Source: Spirochaetota bacterium
GTDB lineage: Bacteria > Spirochaetota > Spirochaetia > Treponematales > Rectinemataceae
DNA: 32,177 nucleotides
Assembly (NCBI GenBank): GCA_026398595.1
Contig: JAPLSO010000057.1
Coordinates: 31,403 to 63,579 of the forward strand
Direction of reading: 5' to 3'
This document shows positions 8,525 to 17,090 of this stretch, one piece after another. Made by a program: the position numbers and the translations under genes. A model generated the notes under the pieces. It was not told where the DNA came from. It searched no databases and worked only from the letters and a program-made list of their open reading frames with translations. How positions within the stretch are numbered: the first letter of the stretch is position 1; each line of letters starts with the position of its first letter.

Positions 8525-8577
8525 AAACATCGGTACAGCTGAAGGCCCTAGCGGGCTTGGTTGAGGGAAACTATTAA
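8521..8577 (+). pseudogene. abiEii: Vestigial AbiEii toxin gene (18 codons)
   Basis: ATG 8521 overlaps the abiEi stop in the ATGA arrangement usual for abiEi-abiEii pairs. It encodes MKTSVQLKALAGLVEGNY and stops at TAA 8575-8577. The first ~11 residues look like the start of AbiEii nucleotidyltransferase toxins (M-K-T-x-x-Q-L-K-A), after which the normal ~280 residues are missing. The simplest reading is an internal deletion fusing the toxin start to a few end codons, which keeps the ribosome-binding site (GAGGGA, 8563-8568) for res. It could instead be a short leader peptide coupling translation of abiEi to res. Confidence 0.55.
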
Positions 8578-11500
8578 TGAAGCTGCAATTCAGACACCAG
8601 ACTTTTCAGAAGGATGCGGCCACGGCGGCCTGCGACGTCTTCTCGGGACAGCTATTTCATGCGGCCACCTATCTGGTCGATCCGGGGATGGATTTCGTCG
8701 CCGAAGGCAAACAGCAGGCGCTCCCCGAATCCCGGACTTTCACTGGGTTCAACAACGCGCCTGTCACCCTCGCCGACGCTACGGTACTAGAACATATCCA
8801 AGCCTTGCAGCGGGCAGGGCAGATTAAACCCTCGGATAAGCTCGAAGGGAGATACAACCTCACTGTCGAGATGGAAACCGGAGTAGGCAAGACCTATACC
8901 TACATCAAGACAATGTACGAGCTCAACAAGCGCTACGGCTGGAGCAAGTTCATCATCGTGGTGCCCAGCGTGGCCATCCGCGAAGGCGTATATAAAACAT
9001 TCCAGATCACCGAAGAGCATTTTACCGAAGACTACGGCAAGAAAATCCGTTATTTTATCTACAATTCCTCCCAGCTCACCGAGATCGATCGTTTCGCCTC
9101 GGACAGCGCGATCAACGTCATGATCATCAACAGCCAGGCCTTTAACGCCAAGGGCAAAGATGCCCGGCGCATCTCCATGAAGCTGGACGAGTTCCGTTCC
9201 CGCCGGCCCATCGACATCCTGGCGAAGACGAACCCTATCCTGATCATCGACGAACCTCAGTCGGTGGAGGGCGCGGCCACCAAGGAAAAGCTGAAGGAAT
9301 TCACCCCGCTGTTCACGCTCCGCTATTCGGCTACTCACCGCCCCAACAGCGTGTACAACATGATCTACCGGCTGGATGCGCTGGAAGCCTATAACAAGAA
9401 ACTCGTCAAGAAAATAGCGGTGAAGGGCATTTCCGTTTCCGGCAGCACGGCCACCGAGGGCTATGTGTACCTGCAGGGGATAAACCTTTCCAAGGGCAAT
9501 CCCACGGCGACTATCGAATTCGACTGCAAAGGCGGCTCAGGGGTACGCAAGGTATCGCGCATCGTAGGCGAAGGCTATAACCTCTTCGACAACTCAGGCG
9601 AGCTGGCCGAGTACAAGGACGGCTATACCATATTGCGGATCGACGGGCGCGATTCCTCGATGGAATTCACCAACGGCAAAAAGCTTTTCGCGGGGGATGT
9701 TGTCGGCTCCGTGAATGACGAGCAGCTGCGCCGCATCCAGATACGGGAAACCATACTCTCGCACATCGAGCGCGAACGGCAGCTCTTCTCCAAGGACATC
9801 AAGGTGCTGTCCCTCTTTTTTATCGACGAGGTGGCCAAGTACAGACAGTACGACGCGCAGGGCAAAGAGGCGGGCGGCGTCTACGCACAGATCTTCGAGG
9901 AAGAATACAAGTCCATCATGAGCGGCTTGCAGCTTGCGTTCGACGATTCACCCGAGTACTCGAAATACCTCTCAGGCATTAGCGCCGAGCGCACCCACGC
10001 GGGCTACTTTTCCATCGACAAGAAAAGCGGCCGCATGGTGGACAGCTCGCTGGGCGACAGGAAAGAGCGCACCTCCGACGACTCGGACGCCTACGATCTC
10101 ATCATGAAGGACAAGGAACGCCTCTTGGACAGGCGCGAGCCGGTGCGCTTCATTTTCAGCCATTCAGCGCTCCGGGAAGGCTGGGACAATCCAAACGTGT
10201 TCCAAATCTGCACTCTGAAGCAGAGCGGAAGCGAAGTCCGGAAGCGGCAGGAAGTCGGGCGCGGCCTGCGCTTGGCCGTCAACCAGAACGGTGAGCGAAT
10301 GGACGAAAACGTCCTTGCCCGCGAAGATATACACAACGTCAACGTGCTCACCGTCATCGCCAACGAAAGCTATGACAGCTTCGCTAAAGGCTTGCAGAGC
10401 GAGATCGCCGAGGCGGTCGCCGATCGTCCTCGCAAGGTGGAGGCCAAGCTCTTCTATGAAAAATTCGGCGAAGAGACAGCTCTTGTCATCCATGAAAGCC
10501 TCATCAGCTTTGGCTATGTTAAGCGCGGCGAACTGACCGAGAAATTCTACGCGGACAAGAAAAATGGAACCCTTGAGATGCCGGAAGAAATCGCTGATCG
10601 GGCCGCCGCGGTCCTCGCCATTCTGGATTCCGTCTACGACCCGAACGCAATTAAGCCTGAAAACGCCCGCGGCAACCCCGTGGAACCCAGCCTCGACAAA
10701 TCGAAGCTCGACAGCCGCGCCTTTCGGGAACTTTGGTCGCGCATCAACGGCAAGAGTTTCTACATCGTCAACTTCAAGGAAGCTGAACTGGTCGAAAAGG
10801 CTATCGCTGAACTGAATGCCCGCTTGCGCATCTCGAAGGTCTATTTCAAGGTCGAGAAGGGCGAGCAGGTGAAAACCATCGAATCCAAAGATCAGCTGAT
10901 AGCGGGCCAGGCTTTCACCCGCGCCGAAACGGCGCGCACCATCGCGCCCTCATATACGGCGATGAGCGCCAGTTCCTCGGTTCGCTACGACCTAGTGGGC
11001 AAGATCGTGGCTGAGACGGGGCTTACCCGCAAGGCGGTGGCCACCATTCTCAAGGGCATCGGGAAATCTGTGTTCGAGCAATTCGCCTATAATCCCGAGG
11101 AATTCATCATCCGAGCTTCCAACCTCATCAACGAGCAGAAAGCCACCGCGATCATCGAACACATCACCTACAACAAGCTCACAGCTGTCTTCGACACGGA
11201 CATATTCACCGAACCCAACCTCAAGAAGGGCGCCCTGGGCCTGAGCGCCATGGAAGCCAAGCGCCACCTCTACGACTATGTCATCTACGACTCCACCACG
11301 GAAAGGGATTTCGCCGCCAAGCTGGAGGAACACAGCCAGGAGGTCGAAGTCTACGTCAAGCTCCCGAGAAGCTTTTACATCAATACCCCTGTCGGCAATT
11401 ACAGTCCCGACTGGGCCATCGCCTTCCATGAGGGGAAAGTAAAGCACATCTACTTTGTTGCGGAAACCAAGGGCGACATGTCCTCGCTGGAGCTGCGCAA

Positions 11501-11621
11501 GATCGAGGAGGCGAAAGCCCACTGCGCCCGCGAACATTTCCGCGCCATCAGCGGCGAGAATGTAAAGTATGACATTGTCGACAGCTATGACAAACTGTGG
11601 GAGATGGTGAGCGGAAAGTAG
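8577..11621 (+). CDS. res: Type III restriction enzyme Res subunit (helicase-nuclease)
   Basis: This 1,014-residue ATP-dependent restriction subunit acts in complex with Mod on unmodified DNA. Walker A METGVGKT is at residues 99-106, the DEAD-like box IIDEPQ at 223-228, and motif III SATH at 251-254. The C-terminal helicase motifs run over ~520-570 (SHSALREGWDNPNVFQ, VRKRQEVGRGLRL). A PD-(D/E)XK nuclease lies near the C-terminus: PDW with D945, and ETK with E963 and K965. All key residues are present, so it looks intact. The start overlaps the stub stop (TAATG) and has GAGGGA eight bases upstream. It is the last plus-strand gene; the ribosomal operon ends 154 bp further on in the opposite direction. 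Three genes and a stub separate it from mod, unlike the usual adjacent mod-res order. Confidence 0.93.
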   Translation: MKLQFRHQTFQKDAATAACDVFSGQLFHAATYLVDPGMDFVAEGKQQALPESRTFTGFNNAPVTLADATVLEHIQALQRAGQIKPSDKLEGRYNLTVEMETGVGKTYTYIKTMYELNKRYGWSKFIIVVPSVAIREGVYKTFQITEEHFTEDYGKKIRYFIYNSSQLTEIDRFASDSAINVMIINSQAFNAKGKDARRISMKLDEFRSRRPIDILAKTNPILIIDEPQSVEGAATKEKLKEFTPLFTLRYSATHRPNSVYNMIYRLDALEAYNKKLVKKIAVKGISVSGSTATEGYVYLQGINLSKGNPTATIEFDCKGGSGVRKVSRIVGEGYNLFDNSGELAEYKDGYTILRIDGRDSSMEFTNGKKLFAGDVVGSVNDEQLRRIQIRETILSHIERERQLFSKDIKVLSLFFIDEVAKYRQYDAQGKEAGGVYAQIFEEEYKSIMSGLQLAFDDSPEYSKYLSGISAERTHAGYFSIDKKSGRMVDSSLGDRKERTSDDSDAYDLIMKDKERLLDRREPVRFIFSHSALREGWDNPNVFQICTLKQSGSEVRKRQEVGRGLRLAVNQNGERMDENVLAREDIHNVNVLTVIANESYDSFAKGLQSEIAEAVADRPRKVEAKLFYEKFGEETALVIHESLISFGYVKRGELTEKFYADKKNGTLEMPEEIADRAAAVLAILDSVYDPNAIKPENARGNPVEPSLDKSKLDSRAFRELWSRINGKSFYIVNFKEAELVEKAIAELNARLRISKVYFKVEKGEQVKTIESKDQLIAGQAFTRAETARTIAPSYTAMSASSSVRYDLVGKIVAETGLTRKAVATILKGIGKSVFEQFAYNPEEFIIRASNLINEQKATAIIEHITYNKLTAVFDTDIFTEPNLKKGALGLSAMEAKRHLYDYVIYDSTTERDFAAKLEEHSQEVEVYVKLPRSFYINTPVGNYSPDWAIAFHEGKVKHIYFVAETKGDMSSLELRKIEEAKAHCAREHFRAISGENVKYDIVDSYDKLWEMVSGK

Positions 11622-11670
11622 GATTCATCGAACTCAGAGGGAGAAATATTTCAGAAAATATGACCTTGAT

Positions 11671-11718
11671 AAAAAGAAGCGTAGGGCCGTCAGGGAATCA
11701 CTTCCTGGACGGCCCTAC
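11671..11718 (-). terminator. Terminator at the end of the ribosomal operon, between convergent units
   Basis: An 11-bp perfect stem (11681-11691 with 11708-11718, GTAGGGCCGTC / GACGGCCCTAC) extends inward by AGG/CCT past one bulged base. On the minus strand it is followed by GCTTCTTTTTAT (11680 down to 11669), a proper T-run. On the plus strand the sequence after the stem is not T-rich, so it should act mainly on the ribosomal transcript. Nothing else recognisable lies in 11622-11775. Confidence 0.8.
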
Positions 11719-11775
11719 ATAGCAGCTGACAACTCGCTTTGCATACTATCGCGATGCGTTGCGATTATTGCCGCC

Positions 11776-11946
11776 TTATTTCTTGTTCGCGAGCGTGGCT
11801 TTGCAGATCTTGCAGATCTTCGTCTTCTTTCCCTCGATTTCCTGCTCGTAGAGGACCTTGATGCCCTCCCTTTTGCAGATGGGGCAAGTGCCTCGGCCCT
11901 TGGCCGGAGCTTCCACCAGGCCTTTACCTCTATGTGCTTTGGACAT
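11776..11946 (-). CDS. Small zinc-ribbon protein at the end of the alpha operon
   Basis: This 56-residue basic protein has two CxxC pairs (CPIC at 21-24 and CKIC at 45-48), typical of a small zinc ribbon. The N-terminus (MSKAHRGKGLVEAPAKGRG) is rich in K, R and G, which suggests nucleic-acid or ribosome contact. It begins 16 bp after rplQ with a strong ribosome-binding site (GGAGGTAGAT before ATG) and is followed by the operon terminator, so it is almost certainly translated with the ribosomal proteins. I do not recognise a named family. I recall a small uncharacterised gene after rplQ in treponemes, but cannot confirm homology. Function unknown. Confidence 0.85.
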   Translation of the reverse strand: MSKAHRGKGLVEAPAKGRGTCPICKREGIKVLYEQEIEGKKTKICKICKATLANKK

Positions 11947-11962
11947 ATCTACCTCCTGGCTC

Positions 11963-12394
11963 TCAGCTGGCCTTTTTTTCGGCTTTGGCTTTCTTTTCGG
12001 CCTTGCGTTTCTCGCGTTCCGCCTTCTTCTCGCTCACTTTCTGGTCGACAAGCTCGAGTATGACCATATCAGCGGCGTCGTGAGCCCTGGCCCCGACCCT
12101 GAGAATCCTGGTATAGCCGCCAGCTCTATCCTTGAAGCGGGGACCGATGTCGGTAAAAAGCTTCGCAAGGATGGCCTCGTCCTGAATCCTTCGGGCTGTG
12201 ATCCTGCGGTTGTGGACCGAGTCGACCTTGGCGCGCGTGATCATCTTCTCGGCGAGCTTCCTCGTCTCCACGGCCTTTGCGTGGGTGGTCACTATTCTCT
12301 CGTGCTTGAACAGGACGGTGGCCTGGTTGCTGAGCATCGCCCGCCTGTGAGCGGGGGTCTTGTTCAGCTTGTTGAACCCGATCTTATGCTTCAT
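11963..12394 (-). CDS. rplQ: 50S ribosomal protein L17
   Basis: This 143-residue protein begins [21 protein letters not shown], the L17 signature, and contains the conserved [13 protein letters not shown] region. L17 binds 23S rRNA near the peptide exit tunnel. The last ~25 residues are an almost pure K/A/E tail beyond the usual bacterial length (about 120-127). The gene overlaps the end of rpoA by 11 bp, so translation of the two is coupled, as the pair is in many bacteria. Confidence 0.97.
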   Translation of the reverse strand: MKHKIGFNKLNKTPAHRRAMLSNQATVLFKHERIVTTHAKAVETRKLAEKMITRAKVDSVHNRRITARRIQDEAILAKLFTDIGPRFKDRAGGYTRILRVGARAHDAADMVILELVDQKVSEKKAEREKRKAEKKAKAEKKAS

Positions 12395-13439
12395 CGGTCT
12401 CTTCCTTCTTCATGGACAGTTTCAGGTAATTCCTCAGGGGAGAATAGTCGGTCATGCCGAGGCCCAGGTTCCATTCGCCCAGCTTGGCCTTGATCTCGAG
12501 GAGGGACTTCTTCCCGAAGTTCCTGGTCTTCGTGATCTCTTCCTCGGTCTTCCTCGTGAGGTCGCCGATGGTTTTGATCGAGGCGTTCTTGAGACAGTTG
12601 GAGCTGCGCACGGAGAGCTCAAGCTCTTCAACGGGAGTGTTGAGGATCTGCCTTACCCGCTCCTCGATCTCGTCGCTCTGCTCGTCGCCGCCAGCCTCGT
12701 CCTCATCGAAGTTGATGAAGATCGAGAAGTGATCCTTGGCTATCTTGGCCGCTTCGCCGAGAGCGTCCTCGGGCTTTGTCGTGCCATCCGTCCAGATTTC
12801 CAGGTTGAGCTTGTCGTAGTCCGACCTCTGCCCCACCCTGGTAGGCTCGATGGAGTATTTCACCTTGATGACGGGCGAGAAAATTGCGTCCATAGGGATA
12901 GTGCCTACGATCTCGACATACCGCTCATTGACCTCGGCGGGCACATAGCCCCTTCCCAGGTCAACCTGGATCTCCAGGTCGAGGTGCACGTCCTTCTCAA
13001 GCGTAGCTATCCTGAGATCGGGATTGAGCACTTCGAGGGGCTTGTCGGCTGAAAAGAAAGAGCCGCGGAGCTCATTAATGCCCTTGATCTCGTAGAGGAA
13101 AGTGGCCTGTTCCTGGTCATTGGGCAGGCGTATCCTCAGCTGCTTGAGCGCGTTAAGAAATTCGATCGTATCTTCCACGACGCCGGGTATCGTCTCGAAC
13201 TCGCTCGTCACGATGTGCTGAGCGCCTTCCTCGTCATAGCGGACGATCCGGACGGCTGTGATGGCATATCCCTGGATAGACGAAAGAAGGATGCGGCGAA
13301 GCGTGTTGCCGACAGTGGTGCCGTACCCTGGTTCGAAGGGATATGCGACAAACTTGCCGTATGAGGGCCCCAACTCGCTCTGCTCGTAGGTGATGCCCTT
13401 CGGCCTCTTGAAACCTTTGAGAAGGTTCTTTCGTGCCAT
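12384..13439 (-). CDS. rpoA: RNA polymerase alpha subunit
   Basis: This 351-residue protein has both alpha domains. The N-terminal dimerisation domain covers ~1-235 and includes [21 protein letters not shown], the contact region for beta/beta'. The C-terminal DNA- and activator-binding domain covers ~255-330 ([28 protein letters not shown]). A short charged tail (KKEETDEA) makes it longer than E. coli alpha (329). It follows rpsD by 9 bp and overlaps rplQ, the standard alpha-operon order. Confidence 0.98.
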   Translation of the reverse strand: MARKNLLKGFKRPKGITYEQSELGPSYGKFVAYPFEPGYGTTVGNTLRRILLSSIQGYAITAVRIVRYDEEGAQHIVTSEFETIPGVVEDTIEFLNALKQLRIRLPNDQEQATFLYEIKGINELRGSFFSADKPLEVLNPDLRIATLEKDVHLDLEIQVDLGRGYVPAEVNERYVEIVGTIPMDAIFSPVIKVKYSIEPTRVGQRSDYDKLNLEIWTDGTTKPEDALGEAAKIAKDHFSIFINFDEDEAGGDEQSDEIEERVRQILNTPVEELELSVRSSNCLKNASIKTIGDLTRKTEEEITKTRNFGKKSLLEIKAKLGEWNLGLGMTDYSPLRNYLKLSMKKEETDEA

Positions 13440-13448
13440 TTCGGCTCC

Positions 13449-14084
13449 TTATTTCGAGTAAAGCTCGACAACGAGCTGCTCGCGAATGTCGGCCATATCG
13501 GTGATATCCTGGCGATGCGGATAAGCCGCAAGGCGGCCAACCATCTCGTCGGGATTTATCTCGATCCAGGGCATAGTGCCAGACTTCCCCACTTCCTGGA
13601 GCGCGTTCTTGATGAGCTCGTACTTCTTCGCGGCGCCAATCACGGAAACCTGGTCTCCGGCCTTGACAAGGAAGGAAGCGATGTTCACGCGTTTGCCATT
13701 GACGGCGAGGTGCCCATGACTGACGAGCTGCCTCGCTTGCGCCCTGGAGGTAGCAAGGTGCATGCGGTACACCACGTTGTCCAGCCTCCGCTCGAGGAGG
13801 ATGAAGAGGTTCTCGCCAGTCTTGCCCGGCATGATGAGAGCCTTCTCAAAAGCATTGCGGAACTGGGTCTCCATGAGGCCATAGGCCCGCTTGAGGGTCT
13901 GCTTTTCCCTGAGCTGGACGGCGTATTCAGACTTCTTGCCCATCCTGGCCTTGGGCGCTTTGCCAGGAGGCAGGCGCTTCTTGTTCATCGCGCACTTGTC
14001 ACTCTTGCAGCGATCACCCTTGAGGAAAAGCTTTTTCTGTTCGGTGCGGCAGAGCCTGCACACTGGTCCAATATAACGTGCCAT
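13449..14084 (-). CDS. rpsD: 30S ribosomal protein S4 (zinc-binding form)
   Basis: This 211-residue primary 16S rRNA-binding protein starts MARYIGPVCRLCR. Cysteines at 9, 12, 26 and 31 form the zinc site of the C+ type S4. The S4 RNA-binding domain (RLDNVVYRMHLATSRAQARQLVSHGHLAVNGKRVNIAS-like) lies in the middle and is complete. It sits between rpsK and rpoA. In E. coli S4 represses this operon; whether it does so here cannot be seen. Confidence 0.97.
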   Translation of the reverse strand: MARYIGPVCRLCRTEQKKLFLKGDRCKSDKCAMNKKRLPPGKAPKARMGKKSEYAVQLREKQTLKRAYGLMETQFRNAFEKALIMPGKTGENLFILLERRLDNVVYRMHLATSRAQARQLVSHGHLAVNGKRVNIASFLVKAGDQVSVIGAAKKYELIKNALQEVGKSGTMPWIEINPDEMVGRLAAYPHRQDITDMADIREQLVVELYSK

Positions 14085-14102
14085 GTGGTTCTTAACCCCT
14101 TC

Positions 14103-14486
14103 TCATATTCGGCGGGCTTTGCGAGGCCTGCAGCCGTTATGGGGAATAGGCGTCACGTCGTTGATGGTTTTAACCTTCAAGCCGAGAGCCCCCAATTGAC
14201 GGATAGCTGATTCGCGGCCAATGCCGGGACCTTTAACGAAAACATGGACTTCCCTGAGTCCGGAGTTCATTGCCTTCTGGACAACAGTTTCGGCCACGGT
14301 CTGGGCCGCGAAGGGTGTAGACTTCTTCGCTCCCCTGAACTGATGGGTACCGGAACTCGACCAGGCGATCGCGTTGCCGTTGAGGTCGGTTATCGTGATG
14401 ATCGTATTGTTGAAGGTCGCCTGAATGTAGACGTTTCCCTCGTATACGTTCTTCTTCTCTTTTTTCTTCTTAGCTGTCGTTGCCAC
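14103..14486 (-). CDS. rpsK: 30S ribosomal protein S11
   Basis: This 127-residue protein contains the conserved [17 protein letters not shown] strand, the GRESAIRQL loop that contacts 16S rRNA at the platform, and the terminal [17 protein letters not shown]. Its length is normal. It has a lysine-rich N-terminus ([11 protein letters not shown]) and lies 15 bp after rpsM. Confidence 0.97.
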   Translation of the reverse strand: MATTAKKKKEKKNVYEGNVYIQATFNNTIITITDLNGNAIAWSSSGTHQFRGAKKSTPFAAQTVAETVVQKAMNSGLREVHVFVKGPGIGRESAIRQLGALGLKVKTINDVTPIPHNGCRPRKARRI

Positions 14487-14501
14487 GTTACGCCCCTTTG
14501 G

Positions 14502-14873
14502 TTAAACGGCTTTCTTCTTGTTCGCGACCGTCTTACGCTTGCCTTTCCTGGTGCGCGCGTTGGTCCTGGTTCTCTGTCCGTTGACCGGCAGACCCTTCCT
14601 GTGTCTTAAGCCCCGGTAGCAGCCGATGTCCATAAGGCGCTTGATGTTGAGGGCGATCTCTGTGCGCAGGCGTCCCTCGACCTTATAGTCGTTCTCGATC
14701 ACCTTGCGGAGCTCGTTGATCTCCTCGTTGGAGAGGTCATTGATCTGCTTGGCGGGGTCGATGCCCGTGGTTTCACAGATCTTTCTCGTACTTGTCCTGC
14801 CCAGACCGTAGATATAGGTTAGGGCAATTTCGACATGTTTGTTGGGGAGATCGACTCCCGCGATACGTGCCAT
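14502..14873 (-). CDS. rpsM: 30S ribosomal protein S13
   Basis: This 123-residue head protein of the small subunit touches the P-site tRNA and L5. It begins [20 protein letters not shown] and holds [20 protein letters not shown] near the end, followed by the usual basic tail. Length and ends are normal. It follows rpmJ by 17 bp with a GGAGG-type ribosome-binding site. Confidence 0.97.
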   Translation of the reverse strand: MARIAGVDLPNKHVEIALTYIYGLGRTSTRKICETTGIDPAKQINDLSNEEINELRKVIENDYKVEGRLRTEIALNIKRLMDIGCYRGLRHRKGLPVNGQRTRTNARTRKGKRKTVANKKKAV

Positions 14874-14890
14874 GAGCTTCCTCCTGCCCT

Positions 14891-15004
14891 TCAGCCTTGC
14901 TTCTGCTTATGCTTCGGGTTATCGCACACTATCCGGACGATTCCGTTACGGCGAACGACTTTGCATTTGTCGCATATCTTCTTGACGCTAGTCCTGACCT
15001 TCAT
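14891..15004 (-). CDS. rpmJ: 50S ribosomal protein L36 (zinc-binding form)
   Basis: This 37-residue protein begins [15 protein letters not shown]11, C14, C27 and H32 make the zinc site of the C+ form of L36. It is the smallest gene of the operon, lying between secY and rpsM. In many bacteria adk, map and infA separate secY from rpmJ; none is present here. The start ATG (15004) has GGGG a few bases upstream. Confidence 0.95.
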   Translation of the reverse strand: MKVRTSVKKICDKCKVVRRNGIVRIVCDNPKHKQKQG

Positions 15005-15016
15005 AGGTTCCCCTTA

Positions 15017-15030
15017 TGCGTGAACACGCA
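15017..15030 (-). promoter_or_regulatory. Small palindrome upstream of rpmJ
   Basis: TGCGTG and CACGCA flank a two-base centre in the 52-bp gap between secY and rpmJ. It could be a weak hairpin in the transcript or a protein site. No T-run follows it, so it is not a terminator. Confidence 0.3.
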
Positions 15031-15056
15031 ATTAAATACCATAATCCAAAAAGTTT

Positions 15057-16379
15057 CTACAGGTTCCTCGCCCTGAGGTGGCCCTTTCGGACCAAGCCAT
15101 CGTGATGGTGCATCTTGAGTATGGCTTCGACCTGAGACATCGTGTCCAAATCCACACCCACCAGGATGAGGAGGGATGTGCCTCCCAAGAGATAAGCCAT
15201 CTGGCTCGGGAATTTGAAAAGCCGCTGCACGAGGCTGGGGATCAAGGCGATGACCGCGAGATAGACAGAGCCTGGAAGGATGATGCGGTTGAGTATCCTG
15301 TTGAGATATTGTTCCATCTTTTCGCTGCGGATGCCCGGAATCGAACCACCGTTCTCCCTTATGTTCTTGGAGATCTCCTGGGGATTCAGCGTGACCTGGG
15401 TGTAGAAGTAGGCGAAGAAGATGATGAAGGACACATAAAGAAAGTTGTACCAGAATCCAGCCGGCCTCAGCCAGTAGGAGAAATCCCTGAGCCACTTGGC
15501 CTGGACCCCCAAACTCTGAGCTATCTGGAGAGGGAAGCTTAAGAGGCTCGACGCGAAAATGACCGGGATTACGCCGGAGGGGTTGATCTTGAAGGGGATG
15601 TAGGTGTTCTGCGCGCCGTACATCTTCCTGCCGACCACGCGCTTGGCGTAATTTACTGGTATCTTGCGCTGTCCCTGCTGCTCGAGGACGACGAGGGCGA
15701 TGACTCCTACGAACATGATGAGGACAACGATGGCATACACAGCGTTGATCTCACCTGCCTGGATCTTCTTGATAAGTTCGAAGGTAGCGTTGGGCAACCT
15801 TGCCACAATGCCGGCGAAGATGAGGAGGGAGATGCCGTTGCCAATGCCCCGCTTGGTTATCTGCTCGCCGATCCACACGAGTAACATAGTCCCCGTGGTA
15901 ACGGTTAAAATGGATATCGCCGTGTAGGCGAAACGGTTGGACATTACGATGGCGTCGGGTATCCTGTCGGCCCAGATCGTAGTCGAATAGCCCTGGATCA
16001 CGCAGACAACGAGGGAACCTATTCGAGTCCAGCGCGCTATCTTCTTCCTGCCCCCGTCCTCTTCGGCGATAGCCTTGAGCTTGGGAAATACAATAAGGAG
16101 GAGTTGGACGATGATCTGCATGCTGATGTAGGGCATGACTCCCATCATGAACAGAGAGAAGTTTTTAAAGGCGCCACCCGCGAAGAAATCGAGATAATCG
16201 GTGATTCCCGTGGAACTCCCTGCCTGGCTCGCGAAGTAGGACTGAAGGGCGCTGGCGTTGATGCCGGGAATGGGGAGATAGCAGCCCAGCCTGAATATAA
16301 CAAGCCAGAACAGGGTAAAGAGAATCCTGTCTTTCAGCTCTTTGATGCGTAAAATATCGGAAAGCGGATTTCCTGCCAT
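15057..16379 (-). CDS. secY: Protein translocase channel subunit SecY
   Basis: This 440-residue inner-membrane protein has about ten hydrophobic segments and forms the Sec channel with SecE and SecG. The N-terminus (LSDILRIKELKDRILFTL, then FRLGCYLPIPGI) is the SecY signature. The central cytosolic loop with GQRKIPVNYAKRVVGRKMYG is present and the length is normal. It follows rplO by 24 bp in spc-operon order, while adk and map, often next, are absent. Confidence 0.98.
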   Translation of the reverse strand: MAGNPLSDILRIKELKDRILFTLFWLVIFRLGCYLPIPGINASALQSYFASQAGSSTGITDYLDFFAGGAFKNFSLFMMGVMPYISMQIIVQLLLIVFPKLKAIAEEDGGRKKIARWTRIGSLVVCVIQGYSTTIWADRIPDAIVMSNRFAYTAISILTVTTGTMLLVWIGEQITKRGIGNGISLLIFAGIVARLPNATFELIKKIQAGEINAVYAIVVLIMFVGVIALVVLEQQGQRKIPVNYAKRVVGRKMYGAQNTYIPFKINPSGVIPVIFASSLLSFPLQIAQSLGVQAKWLRDFSYWLRPAGFWYNFLYVSFIIFFAYFYTQVTLNPQEISKNIRENGGSIPGIRSEKMEQYLNRILNRIILPGSVYLAVIALIPSLVQRLFKFPSQMAYLLGGTSLLILVGVDLDTMSQVEAILKMHHHDGLVRKGHLRARNL

Positions 16380-16403
16380 TCATTCCTGCCTTTATCGGAG
16401 CCT

Positions 16404-16877
16404 TCAGGCTTCCGAAGACGAGCCCACGGCCGTCGGAGTTTCAACCGTGCCGCCGGCTGCCTCGATCTTGGACTTGGCGCCAGCGGAAACAGCATCGATA
16501 CTCACGTTGAGCGCGATGGAGATCTCGCCGTTGCCAAGGAGCTTGATGAGTTGTTCCGGTTTCTTGATGAGGCCCTTGAGAAGCAAAGAGGCTGCATCGA
16601 CGGTCTCGCCGGCCTTGAATTTGGCCACGAGGTCGGAGACATTGACGATCTGCCATTCCTTCTTGAAGGGGTAGTTGGAGAAACCACGCATGGGCAGCCG
16701 CCTGTAGAGGGGCATCTGTCCGCCTTCGAAACCGGGATAGGTCTTGCCGCCCGAACGAGACTGCTGGCCTTTGTTTCCTCGACCGGCTGTTGTACCCCGT
16801 CCGGAACCAGCGCCTCGTCCGACAATTCTCTTCTTCTTGTTGGAGCCCTCGGGGGCGTGGAGCAGATAATCGGACAT
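16404..16877 (-). CDS. rplO: 50S ribosomal protein L15
   Basis: This 157-residue protein contains [21 protein letters not shown] and the [18 protein letters not shown] signature. I chose ATG 16877, which overlaps the rpmD stop (TGATG) and has AAGGAGG seven bases upstream; a GTG one codon earlier is possible. The C-terminus has a short Ala/Ser/Glu tail. It acts as a late assembly protein of the large subunit. Confidence 0.96.
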   Translation of the reverse strand: MSDYLLHAPEGSNKKKRIVGRGAGSGRGTTAGRGNKGQQSRSGGKTYPGFEGGQMPLYRRLPMRGFSNYPFKKEWQIVNVSDLVAKFKAGETVDAASLLLKGLIKKPEQLIKLLGNGEISIALNVSIDAVSAGAKSKIEAAGGTVETPTAVGSSSEA

Positions 16878-17089
16878 CACTCGACCTCCTTGGCAACGGC
16901 TCCCTGAGCCGAGACCTCCTGGGTCGAAACGAGGTGCTTGACGGTGTTAACCATACCCAGCACAGCTGGTGTGGCTTCCTTGACCGTCGTGGAGCAGATC
17001 TTCCTGAGGCCCAGAGACCTGATAGTCGCCCTCATTACGGGCTTTTGATGGATCGTGCTGCGCACGAGGGTGATCTGAATTTTTGCCAT
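16877..17089 (-). CDS. rpmD: 50S ribosomal protein L30
   Basis: This 70-residue protein begins MAKIQITLVRSTIHQKPVMR with the L30 core ATIRSLGLRKI, then NTPAVLGMVN-type ending. It is about ten residues longer than the usual bacterial L30 because of a VSAQGAVAKEVE tail. It lies one base after rpsE and overlaps rplO by one base. Confidence 0.95.
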   Translation of the reverse strand: MAKIQITLVRSTIHQKPVMRATIRSLGLRKICSTTVKEATPAVLGMVNTVKHLVSTQEVSAQGAVAKEVE

Positions 17090-17090
17090 A

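Noticed and set aside
188-11621. Assignment to DISARM or BREX
   Set aside because: No DUF1998 (DrmB), PglZ, BrxC-like or Lon-like gene is present; the Mod-Res pair fits type III better.
1-11775. Defence cluster as an integrated mobile element
   Set aside because: No integrase, transposase, tRNA target or flanking direct repeats were found; apart from the Mod recognition region and the abiEi upstream gap, composition resembles the core.
12360-13052. Plus-strand open frame of 230 codons opposite rpoA
   Set aside because: It is fully antisense to conserved rpoA sequence; the many long plus-strand frames across 12-32 kb are all shadows of this kind.
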